A stretch of DNA of 64,000 bases from Sanderia malayensis (lineage: Eukaryota > Cnidaria > Scyphozoa > Semaeostomeae > Pelagiidae): positions 1,426,001-1,490,000 of the forward strand of contig RQOL01000024.1 in NCBI GenBank assembly GCA_013076295.1. The letters run 5' to 3'. Each line of letters starts with the position of its first letter. Position 1 is the first letter of the stretch. The position numbers and the translations under genes are program-made. A model generated the notes under the pieces. The model saw only the letters and a program-made list of their open reading frames with translations, ran no database searches and had not been told where the DNA came from. Of the stretch, positions 1 through 11,733 are shown piece after piece.

Positions 1-525
1 AAGAATTTATACTACAAAAGACAAATGCCCTAAGGAAATTGTCATAACGGAATACTTTTATCACGGCGAATAACTCAGGAGAGGTACACACAAATAAGGA
101 AAATAATTACGGTCAAAACTATTAAGGAACTGTTGAAGAAAGCACTGCAATTTACTCAAGACATGTCGTCCAAAGCAGGTCCTAAAATAATAAAGAGCAT
201 TAAGAAGTGAAGCTCTTAGGTATCAAGTTTAGATATAGCTACACTGAAGATTCGAGTTGTCAAGGAGGACTGAGAGCTAGAAGTTTGTTCCAGATAAAAA
301 GTGGCCTAAGGACCGAAGCAAAGCAAATTGAAGTCAGAGAGAGGTAAGTGTGTTTCAATGTCACGCCCTTGCTTGCAAAATGCAAAACAGTTGCGCTTCG
401 AAAAACTCTGCTTATATTGCGAACTTTTAATTTTGAAGCCTCAGATGCACACTTGTAAGATTTCTTTGTTAAAATCATTCATTTTTGCGCACCACGAGCC
501 AGACAGCAATTTTTCAGTTATTTTG
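1..525. other. Non-coding flank downstream of RASL11-like gene
   Basis: I see no convincing coding sequence here. The short open frames lack splice context and resemble no family I know. The stretch lies just 3' of the minus-strand RASL11-like stop codon, so it probably holds that gene's 3' UTR and downstream sequence. Confidence 0.5.
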
Positions 526-3011
526 TCACAAATCGGTGTTCTTGCAAGTTAAAATGTCATCCTTTGTTGTGCCAAACATTTTAAATATGGCATCTCTGAA
601 CGGTCTGGGTGATAACGAGGCTCGCCTTCTTCCCATGCGACTGGCGGCTTTGCTTGCTGCTTTATTCTGCAACACTTCTTGACACAATTCGACAATCGCA
701 CCACATATTGTATTATAGCCGTTTGAAAACACAGCAGCTGAGCATTCATAATACGAACAGCCCCATTTTGCAGCCATCGTCTGCCCCTCTTCCCGCCATA
801 CACTGCGCATATGTGTTAAATCGATCTTATTGGCCATTAAGACAATGGGCATTCTCTTTGATTGTTGTTGGGATTTCTCAATTGTTTGTTTGAGAGAGAT
901 TGCTTCTCTGAAGCTCTTCTTGCTTGTCACAGAGTAAACCAATATTACTGCGTCGGCCCAGTCTATTTTACCTCGGGCGTTTTTTGTTGATGATGGCTAA
1001 AACGTAAATGAAAAGCACCAATTGTTATTTTAAGACAAAACACAAGCTATTCTTGTTCCTATTTCATCATTATTATTACTTGTTATTATTGCTGTTATTA
1101 TATTTGCGTCAAGGTACAGTGAAACCTCGATACAAATGAAATCCCAACCTTGAAATAACTAGGAGTTACTATTGGGAGTCTCTTGTATGTTCATTTGCTA
1201 GCACTGGCAACTCTCTATTATTAGGTCATTACGTGTGGATTTACCTCAGTTTGAGGGTCGAGCATTTCAATTGCGCATTCCTGTGCGTTTATTGTTATCT
1301 GTCTGCAGTAGCTTGCATCTGATAAAATAGAAAAAGTGTATTGAATTGCATCGCGGATCTGAATGAATTGCATTGCTTTGAATTGAACTGGGTTAGAATG
1401 AAAGGAATTTAATTGAATTGGATTGGACTTTACTGGATTGGATTGGATTGGCTTGGATTGGATCAGATGGAATTGGATTGGATCAGAATGTATTGGATCG
1501 AATTGGATTTGATTAAATCTTTTTTGGCTTAGTTTCGCTTTGACTGAAAGCTAAAAGGGGACGGGAAAGGCTTCGAGAAAGGAGATTAAAAAAAGAAAAC
1601 AACTATAGAAACATAGATAAGCGTAGATGGTGTAAAAATGAAAATAGATAAGAACAAATAAACATATTCAAGCGAACAAAAGATAAGATGAGAATGTAAA
1701 CAAGATATTTGCAAATTCCATTTTATTCTAATCACCTGATGAATTGTCATATTCGCCAATAAATCTTCTTGTTAAGAATCGAACAGCCAAGGCTGCAAAA
1801 TACAAAACCAGAAGACAATGAAGTGTAATGTAGTGTAACAGGACTTCCCCGTCGTTAAATGTCTCGATTGACTGCTCTGAAAGCACTAATTGTTGCATTG
1901 ATTTCGTTCTGCACCCGATTGTCACCCCCTTTCCTTTTCTGTTCAAATAAAATTTGTTTTAAGGCTCATAGTTGTTCTATTCTTTTGCACGCTAACGCAA
2001 ATTGGATCATTTAGACAGAGCTGGCGATTAGGTTATTTTATAACATTTCCTGCTAGTTACAGAACGTCGAAACTCGTTAAGAAAGCCTCGTTTGGAATTG
2101 GGCACGTGTGAGACAAATAGTTTCCTTGTACAGACATAAATATACGACAAGTTAATTAAATATCAGAGCATTTTTTGACATTGTAACGTCTACAGGGGGT
2201 ATTGTCCCGTAGGCTCCAGCTTGCCCCCTGTAGTATAAAAGAGCCCCCTGGGTTATGGGCTTTACGAGCTCTTTTGCCGCAGTAAAATTTTACAAGAATC
2301 TAATCCTAACCCTAACCCTAAGACTTGATCGCAGTACGATTTTAGCCACTTGCAAATTTCAAATTCAACAATAAAACCGTACAAATTTCGTATGCTACTC
2401 GCCAAGCCTAATATCTAATTATGACCACAGACTAAATACCACACGTTAAACTCTTCTTGAATCAACTATCTTTCTAGCTTCATTTCAATTCAAATTCTCC
2501 ATGTCTTTTCAGTGACCTAAATAAATTCCTTTGAATAAATTACACGTTTCTAGAAATCTCTAAAGATTGTTTTAATAATTTTCCCGGTTCGGATTCTCGA
2601 AACCTCTGCAATAAATTTGAATTTGAAAATCCGTGTAGATTCTAGTACTAACGTAAAATTCAATTACAGATTAGTACTTTGACTTAAAGTTTACTTTATC
2701 TTCCTAATCATAAGCACAAATAGCATTAAGATACGAATGCTCATTTCACCGCTTCTTGCAACAAAAAAGAAATTTAAATCAACAGCGTTCTTTTGTCCTA
2801 ATTCTAATCTTACACTGGCAATGAATCAGATTTCTATTTTCATATCAAACTGGTTTCGAATGAGCTTTGAATACAGCGCTATTCGAGAAGGAAGCAAGCA
2901 TTGATTACCTGTTTTCCCGACATTTCTTGCTCCAAGGAACAATATCTTAACGTCTGGTGTTTTCCTAATCACTTCGTGGCCTTGTGGTAGTCTGAGGAAG
3001 TTCTTGTCCAT
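526..3011 (-). CDS. RASL11: RASL11-like Ras-family small GTPase, 4 exons, 234 aa
   Basis: Exons in transcript order are 3011-2909, 1792-1736, 1318-1245 and 996-526. All introns are GT-AG and the joined frame is open. Seen: P-loop GARNVGKT at residues 27-34, a switch-I-like stretch RFLTRRFIGEYD, WADAVILVYSVT near 91-102, the guanine-specificity motif NKID at 134-137 and the G5-like ECSAA at 162-166. The C-terminus has a basic RRRASLSPRP segment as in RASL11A/B and no CAAX box, so prenylation is not expected. The G3 position reads DPQTE (74-78) rather than DxxGQE. Known for the family: RASL11, RERG and RASL12 are atypical Ras proteins, and RASL11 lacks the canonical DTAGQ. Inferred: slow or altered GTP hydrolysis. 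An AG lies 9 bases upstream of the ATG at 3011, so a further 5' exon is possible. RERG is the next-best name, but the C-terminal tail favours RASL11. Confidence 0.85.
1341..1518. repeat. GGATT/GAATT-rich simple repeat
   Basis: A degenerate pentamer-like repeat built on GGATT and GAATT units covers most of this stretch. It lies in the second intron of the RASL11-like gene. It looks like replication-slippage sequence with no coding signal. Confidence 0.7.
2190..2233. repeat. Short perfect hairpin in intron
   Basis: CTACAGGGGG at 2190-2199 is followed 24 bases later by its exact reverse complement at 2224-2233. It lies in the first intron of the RASL11-like gene. It could be the remnant of a small inverted-repeat element; no target duplication is obvious. 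Confidence 0.4.
2305..2322. repeat. Interstitial telomere-like CCCTAA units
   Basis: Nearly three consecutive CCCTAA units occur in the first RASL11-like intron. This is too short to be a telomere and fits the scattered interstitial copies common in animal genomes. Confidence 0.5.
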
Positions 3012-6000
3012 AATAATAACCTGCAACGGCAATTGAACTTTTACTCTGTAGCAGTCAAATCAGCAAATCAATTCGAATTATCTTTGTACCTTTAGCCAAC
3101 TTCTATTTATTATATACTTGTTTTTGTGTCTGTACAAGCGCTTTTAACATCTTGTTCCACTTTGATCCAGTGTCAATTAGTCCACTCTATATATACATGT
3201 TTGTTTGATGACGTATTCAGCAGTTGGCATTTTGGCACGAGTTAATGCTTCATGCAGGCATAAGTCGTGTCCAACTCAATCTGATTCTTTTTTATTCAAA
3301 GTCCACCCATCCATCAGACTGCAAGGCACCGCGTTTACAAAAGGCAGGTTCAAACAATGGCCCGAAATTTCATAGCAATTGAATTAAAATTCCGCGTTTG
3401 CATTTTGATTGTGAATGAAGACGAAGATTTAAAAACAAGTTTGAAAAGCATTTTCATCTTCTCTACCTCGTCCCGACATGCACTGCTGTTGTTTTTGGTT
3501 GACTAACGACAGGCCGACCTTACCAAATCCACTGACTACTCAAGGGAGGGGAGAGCTCCTTTGACAAAATAAGGGGCCATATCGAGGATAACAATTTCTT
3601 TTCATATTCTATTTCATGTCCAATATCATACCCTTTTTATTTGATAAGCCTTGGCTCGCATTTGTTTCAAATAATTGCATCGAATCTACTAGGTATTTGA
3701 GCGCTTAGTTAAAGCCAAACGGCACTATTACATGCTATCTTAAATACTTTTATAGCACAATGTGTATGCTTGCTGGTAGTAATTTTCAAACAATGATTAG
3801 TCGCGTTCGAAAATGTGCAGTTTTGCATGTTTCTGCTGATTTTAATGGTTGACTGTTAGCTTTGCTTTCTATGTTGTATTTCACATTGATACTCAGCCCG
3901 TGTTTGGACTGCGAAGATGTGAATTTCGCTCAATTGCATGTACGGTACCACGCCCGTCCTAAATATTTAGCAACTTGTAAAGCTCGCGTGTGTCTAACAA
4001 GACGATAATCTTCACTTTCTTTGAACAAAAACCTATCAATAAAGGAATGAGATCATTGAAGCTGTCGAGAAATGGGCCTGCAAGGGTTATTATTAGGGAA
4101 AGAAGGGGGGTCAGGGGTCAGACGTGAGGAAGGGGTTATTTGCCTACTTCTTTGCTGTGTGTGTCATTTATGCTTGTTGAGGGAGAGATCAGATTGCGAG
4201 GCGATGAAAGAAGATAGTCAAAGAAAGGAAAATAATGGTTTAGGGGGTATGGGGGATTGAAAAGTAAAGCAGCTGAGCTACAGAGCTTGAGAAATATTAA
4301 GCGAGGAGAGGTGGGAGGGAGAGAAGGGGGGAGGTACAAGGTGGGTATTGTAGATTTTTAGAATTGTGCATTATGTAATAGAGATAAAGATCATCAGAAG
4401 CGGGATGTGTGCTTTAGAAAGGCTTTCGCATCAATTGACTCATCTTGTTTTGTCACTTTCGATTAACGAGAATCCACAGAATAATTTAGTATGTTACCAT
4501 CAATGGGCCCTACCATTCTGAAAATGTATCCGAGTTAATGAAGAGTTAATATCTCTTCATTGAGTCATTTTAATTGAAATCAGATTACCAATTTGTCTTT
4601 AATGTTTACTGTCACATACCCAACAATGTCATACATGTTGCATAAAAATTAGTGATTACAGATCATTAATTCTTTCCGTAATTAATAATAACACATCCTG
4701 TGTTTATCGGGCGAATTGAAAAGCTTCAAAGAAAGACGTTTCTCTCATTGTAAATGCAAGGTATAACTGTTATCTTTAGATCCCTCTATGGTACATTAAT
4801 CATTTGCTGTGGGTGGCTTAATTGTGCTGTTGGAAGGGCTTGGTATTAAATGATTGACAAGCAATGCTCGTAATATATCAATCAAATCTTTCTACAGCGG
4901 CGTAAGTAATGCTAATTCATAGCATAGTATTGCACCCTTGTCAATGCGAATGTTGTTCAGTAACGTAAAACTTGTCAATTGTTGATAAGAAATCTTAAGA
5001 AAGCTTCAGCATTGAAATTGCTAAAAAGGTTCAAGGACTGCCCTAAAAATGCTTTTTCTAAAAAACGCGTATATAGTTTTATTATTCTATTTTGATATGT
5101 TCGCTATAGTCCAATCCAAACTATACCTGAAGAAGCTAACATGAACATAGAAGTGGATAATAATTACATGTAGATATGAATATATGGACTATGATATAAT
5201 AAGGTTTTGTTTGATTTTCTTGAGGTGCCAAATTCCAATGGTGAGGAATATTTCCGTATTTGCTTTCGACTCGATTATTAGAAATAATTTCCAATTATTT
5301 TTGTTTACCTTCTCGTGTTACTATTCAGTACCCTCGTGGGTTGTGACACCCAACCCACGCTAAATGCATTTTTACATAAGCCTATAATTCTTACGAGATC
5401 CAAATGCATACAAAATGCTTGAAAAGGCACTCTTTAAGTACTTCGATGGATGAGTCAAATCTTCAGACAAACAAGGTCATTATCTGAAAGCAAGTTCTTA
5501 TATTGATCAAGAAATGCATTACGTCTCTGTTTACAAAGCAAATATATGTCATCTAAAGTTGACAAGCTCGCCCCACCTGGTTTACATAACGTGGTAGCAA
5601 AGCAAACATGCAAAATGTCTAAAATCCAAATGAATTCATAATTTAATTTTTCACAGCATCAATAAATTAATTTTCAATACCGAAATGAAGCTTTTACAAA
5701 ACATGGCTTTTAATTTCGCGCGGCACAAACATTAGATAAGACTTCCTCTTAGAAATGACACAGCACTATATTAACAATGCACGACTTTAGGTATGCCTGG
5801 TTTCGATGAGGAATTATTAATGCAGCCATTTGAATTGGCCTACGTAGATAAGATAGTAAATGCTTATTCAACCGTACATAGTCTTTATTGATTTCTCGCT
5901 AATTCACAATTGTCCAGCTATTTTGTTCTCTTGCATAAGCAAATTAATGCATATTGTTTTCTTAATTGTCTTAGACATCCTCAGGTCCTTGTTTTCAAAG

Positions 6001-6903
6001 GTTGCCAAGGAACCATGTGCAGATAAAAAATATCTCCTAGTAATAAGTGCTTGTCGAAAAAAACCAACAACTTAGGTAACCAACAACATTTTTTACTGGA
6101 ATATTATGTCATTGTTTGACACATGGCAGAAAGGTAAGTTCTAATGTCTCTTTTGCTTTTCCTGGTCATCTTGATGCTATATAGTGATTCATTAGGATGT
6201 TTACCACGTTGATCTGCTATATTATCCAATATTTGTATATTTTTGTTATTATTACCAACAATTTTCCACCTGCCACCATCTTGAGCGACCGTCGCAAGAT
6301 CAACCATTTTTATTTCAAAACATGATGGATTTTCCTGGAATACTTTCATTTGTATTGGCTCATAAATTCGGCAAAATGTTGGCAGATATCAAAGCATTAT
6401 TTTCATTTGTCGATTCAAAGGATGTAAACATAGCGAATTCATTTTATTTCAGAGCCTCTTTTTGTTTATTTCAAAAAGTTATGCACGCTCAAGCTCCACT
6501 TCAAGTAAATTGATTATAACAAACTTTATGATGATAAAACTCGGTGTTAAAATATAAGGTAAGAAACTTAGTATAAATCTACTGCTAATCTGCTTCCACT
6601 TCCAATAGGAAATTATAGACTTTTTTTATAAGAATATCTCAACTTATGCCGAACCTTGATCTTTTTTATTGTTATTCTTAAATTTCCAATGTTCTTTGAG
6701 AATTTTGAGCCTCAATATTTTTATAGACTATATTCTTATAAAAAAGGGTGTAGTTGAAAATACGTTGTTTTGAATTTCACCTTGAAAAAAAAACTTAAAT
6801 TTCCCTTGAGAATTTGAGATTGCGGTTGTCAACTGTATACACGAGGAAACACTGCATATGTTAGCTTGTTTACTTTCTCTGTTTAGGAAATCCTGGTAGC
6901 TGA
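3012..6903. other. Intergenic region, no supported gene
   Basis: About 3.9 kb of AT-rich sequence separates the divergently transcribed RASL11-like gene (minus) and GMC fusion gene (plus). The promoters of both must lie here, but no distinct core element stands out. A purine-rich stretch of G and A runs lies at about 4070-4340. Open frames are short, lack splice context and match nothing I recognise. Confidence 0.55.
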
Positions 6904-9900
6904 ATGCAAGAAATGGCACACGATTGTAGCATACCCAAGCTATCCCAGCCTCATTCTGAGATTCTTCCTATTTATGATGTCATCGTTGTTGGATCTGGCT
7001 ACGGCGGAGCGATTTCCGCGAGCCGTTGTGCCCGCGCCGGTCAAGCGGTTTGCGTTCTCGAGAAAGGCAAGGAGTGGACGCCCGGAGACTTCCCCGAAAC
7101 CTTCAGCGAACTCTTAAAAAATACCCAAGTCAGCATGAATGGAAAGAAAGTTTACGGTAAATTAAAGATTGAGCTTCGATTTCTTCTTTGTTAATTTAAA
7201 AGGTGGATTATTCTTGCAAGTGGAGAGATCAATACACTAGAAAATCTTTCAATTGCTATGTTTAGTACTAGAAACCCAAGTATTAGCTATCAGGTCTTTT
7301 CTGTCAATATATCTTTAAAAAATTGGAAAATAGAAAGATATTTAAAAATGTTGATTACTGCAACTTGCAGGACAAGAAAGAGAGACTTCAATGACCTGTC
7401 GAAATGAAACTGTCAGTTACTGCAAAGGCTAATGCAAGCAATTATATAAGGATTTATGCAATAACTGATACAATTATTGATGCAATATTTAATGAAATGG
7501 TCGATGCAATAACTGATACAATAATTGATGCCATATTAGCTTTGCATCAATTTTTGTAGGAAAGTCTTCTGATCTGTATGACTTCCATATTGCGGATGGA
7601 GCAAAATTCCTGACAGGCGTTGGCCTAGGCGGTGGATCATTAATCAATGCGAATGCTTCACTGGAACAGAAACGTGCGTTCTTTGAAAAACCCGAATTTC
7701 CAACTGAGCTACGTAAAGACATTGATTCGTTATATGACATAGATGCACAGCATTATAAAGATATGATGGAACCCAGTGTATGGCCTGCCAGCTCGCCTTA
7801 TACGGAGCCGGGGAAGATGAAGGAATTGGAAAAAGCCGTTGAAGGAATCTCAGGTGTTGACATCGAAGACCTTGGAAAATTTATCAAGAAAGTTCCACTG
7901 TAAGTAATGCAATGTTACCTATGTTTCTTACTCTTTATTCCTATGGTCTTCAAGGTTAGTTTTGTACTGACTACGCAAGATACAGCTAAATACATCTAAA
8001 CGTAAATACAGCTAAAACTAAGTAAAGTACACCTTTATTCACATGTTTTCAGTGATATTAACATTCATTCACACTTTTACACATGAATCCACGCAAATAC
8101 AGCTAAAACTAAGTGAACTACACCTTTAGTTACATGTTTAATACAACTAATATTCTGGCAGCACTTGGTTCCCTACTTGGCCATCTACCAAGGACTGTCT
8201 TCACAAATGTACAACTTATGCATATATTGACCATCACATTTGTAGACTTGTCAATTTCAAAGACGAGCCGAATAGAATTGGAATTAAGCAGCCATCTTGT
8301 AATGGCTGTGGTAATTGCAGCAGTGGATGCAACACCGGAGCAAAGAAAACTCTCAACACAAATTACCTCCCTGATGCAAAAGCACATGGTGCTCACATAT
8401 TTACGCAGGTATCATATACATTACTCATTATTATTATAGCATATAATAATAATAAGTATGTGTATGTAAAGATGTAAACATTGATTTTATTATTATTATG
8501 ATTGTTACTTTTATATTCTCTTGTATCCCCGTGATGATGTTAGATATAGTTAATCTCCGGCGGTCCGGCGGTTAAAATTATTGGCGAGTGGTGTTTTACT
8601 CATATCTCAAAACTAGGCCACTCGTTTCTCAAAATGCACAAATATTACAGCAGGGTAGCTTGACTCTTATCTCTGCTACTTATCCTGCTGCTATGAAGTA
8701 CCGAAGAACCTTGATACGTATACATCAAACGTTCAAAGTAATTATTACACGAAACATCAAGTTCTCGAGAACATATCGTTTTCACTGTCCAATTTTCATC
8801 ATAGATTGACGTCATTTCCGTGACACGTGACTCGTACTCGGGCCTCTGGCTTGTGCGCTACAAACGTGACATAGTCGGCGATGTGAAGGAGCAATTTATA
8901 AAGTCGCATTTTGTGTTTATGGCTGCCGGCGCAATTGGTACGACAAAGATCATTCTACACTCTAGGGCCCAAGGCCTTAGCGTTTCGAGTTGCCTTGGCG
9001 ATAATTTTACATCGAGCAACGATTTTTTTGGCTTTTGTCACAGCCTAACAGATGAGGTGAATTGTTTTGGTATGACACGAAGTGGTGATAATAGTGATGA
9101 TGAAAAGGCTAGTGGTATACAGGCCCCTTACAATACAACAAACCCCGGTGCTGCAGTGACCACTATTGTTGACCTGCGGTCGGAGTCGCTAGAGTGTAGT
9201 AAGGATTTGATCATTTCTGACTACGCAATACCCGGCGCCTTGCGGAATGTGTTCAGTGCCATCCTGACAAGCGCAGATGCCAAAAATTCACTGTCAAAAC
9301 TTTTCGAAAAAGGATTTCTGGCAAAATTTAAGGTAAGCTTTATATCGAGAAAACAATTTGCGAAAAATGAATTCATAAAGGAGTTAACTCTCCTGATAAT
9401 AATCTGGATATCATGCATTAATGTGTCCACATTGAAATTGAAATGTGGTGACTTTAATGCTGTAGACTTATCCTTTTATACCTTTTAGGACGTTGAGTCG
9501 AAGCCAATTCAGAAGACATTGTGCTTGCATTCAATGAGCACAACTTCCAAACGAGGCAGAATATTTCACAACCAACATGGCAGCGATGTTCGCATAAAGT
9601 ATGAAGGAGAACCTGATGGTGATAATATCGCTAACGTAAAAGAAAGGATGACCGAGATCGCAACAAAATTGGGTGGCACTTTCATCCCCGAGCAACAAGG
9701 TTGCCATGGTGGATATTTGTCTGGTCATCCGTTTGGAGGCTGTATCATGGCGGAGACTGGGCAGGAGGGAGTTGTCAATCATAAGGGCCAAGTCTTTATG
9801 GGTAAGGGTCAATTATTGGGATCAAGTCGAGATTATTTATTTGACTTTCCTAGTCTACCTCGCCTATCGTAACCTTTTGCATCCTGTCCTTTATAGTTTC

Positions 9901-11733
9901 ATGTTTTATGTCTCTCCTATATTTTACGTCTCTCACTGTCACTTACAGTGGCGTAGATAGAGGGGGTCAGGGGGGTCGAAAAACCCCCATGTAGAGCTAA
10001 ATTGGCGTTTTGTCGGAAAATTGCTGATCTTGTCGGAAAATAAATATCTTTTGTTTACGTTCAGTTCTAGCTAATGTCCTTATCTTATATTCATGGTCTT
10101 GAAGAAGCAAAAATGCTTATTAAATTTTTGTTGGAAAATCTGAATTTCTTGCCCACCCAATAAAATTTATATCTACGCCACTGGTCACTTATGTTCCTTA
10201 TAGCCGTATTTTGCCCCTGTTACAAGAAAGTCTTTATCAATTCATGTCTTTTTTAATTTTGTTACCTCCCTTGCAATCTTGAAAAATCGTTTGCAATTAT
10301 TTCTTCTCCTTAATTGTTTGCAACTTTTCTCTTCCCGCAGACAATTCTTCCGACATACACAAAGGATTGTACATCGTCGACTCCAGCATTATACCTTGTG
10401 ACGTAGGAGCTCCCCCTGTTGCTACACTGAGCATGTTGATAGAGAGATGCATGCGATTGTGCGCACTAGATCATGGCTGGCATATCGACTACGATTTATC
10501 ACATGATATTGTCAGCAAAATTGGTAAGTCCACAGTTATATTACGTGACTGGATTTGCTGAATCGATTTGGGTCCATGGTTGATTATGTCATATTGCATG
10601 CAAGCATGAATGATATCATATTTTTATTGAATTTTTAAATGGGTAATCTCATTTTTGTTTATACTTTTGCTACGGGAGAGCAAAGCAATATCGTGACAAA
10701 GTAACCAACCACTTCGAACTAATAACTTTATCATCTGAACTGCTTCACAGTGAAATTTATTTCATTCATAATAACTTCGAGAAAACAACGAGAATAATGG
10801 AACTTGATAGCATAGATGATAAAATTATTGCTTCCTTTGAGAGTTTATATGTCCAGACTTCATTGTAACTAGCCAGCTTTTTACCAATGAACACAGAACA
10901 TTGAATTTCTGTATCTTTTGTTTACTTTTAGGTGAAACTTCGAAGCAACCCCCCGGCTTAATAATGACCGAGCGAATGGTTGGCGAGTTGAAGATGAGTG
11001 AAACGGGGGAGTGCTCGTCTTGTGAGTTTAAATTAACCGTTGAATCTATGGATGTGAAAAAGATGATCGAATTGGACCCTGAACACAGTGCGAAAATGTC
11101 TGGAACTGTCACATGCCCCGTTCTGTCCAAAGAGCCAACAACGATATCACAAGGTGGGTTGATTGCTATTAAGCCAGTGTTATGAACCCTTAGATCTTAT
11201 GATAGACATTAAACTCGGACTAGCTACATAAACAAATCTAACCTATTTTACTTTTCTTTATTTGATAAAATTTTGCTTTACCACATGCTTGTATCAGCAC
11301 TTTTTATGCAGTATAGCACCAACTTAGCACGCGATGAATAAATTTGGAGTGAATATCATAAATTGGAGTTTCCCGCAAAAATTGTTTCAGTCATTTTGCA
11401 CTACAAGGATTCTTTGAAATACGTGGGCTTGTTTGCTTTTGAAATATATTTATTGCTTTCTTTTCAAATTAGGTATTTTCAAACTGCTTCGCAATAGTTC
11501 AACCCAAGTAGACGGTAAGGAGATGATTTACTCCATGGTCCTGAACACAGTCGAAGGCAAACAGTTTTATTTTCACGGCATTAAACTCATTCACAAAGAT
11601 TCATTTGGTGAAGTTGGCCTACGGGATACAACTGTTTTGTACATAACTGTATTCGAAGGGAAAGATGGCTCCGGTGAGCCTATTGGCAATGGAGAATTGT
11701 ACATGAAGCTATCAGATTTTGCAGAACAGCTAA
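6904..11733 (+). other. Domain 1 of fusion: cholesterol-oxidase-like GMC flavoprotein
   Basis: Seen: the FAD dinucleotide-binding motif GSGYGG at residues 30-35, a GVGLGGGSLINAN segment in exon 2, a cysteine cluster C216-x2-C219-x2-C222-x3-C226 followed by NTG (exon 3), AAGAIGTTKIILHSRA (exon 4), HPFGGC at 508-513 in exon 5 and VDSSIIPCDVG in exon 6. These follow the order of the GMC/cholesterol-oxidase family, where the HPxGGC histidine is catalytic. In type I cholesterol oxidases the C-terminal motif is VGxNP with a catalytic Asn. Here it reads VGAPP, with Pro at 557. Exons 7-8 encode a beta-rich segment that I recall from the bacterial fusion proteins, between the oxidase and the hydrolase. 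Inferred activity: FAD-dependent oxidation of an alcohol, possibly a sterol. Confidence 0.85.

Noticed and set aside
4072..4339. Overlapping short ORFs on both strands
   Set aside because: They result from a purine-rich strand low in stop codons, not from coding.
7456..7540. Twofold repeat of GCAATAACTGATACAAT
   Set aside because: A minor intronic duplication with no further structure.
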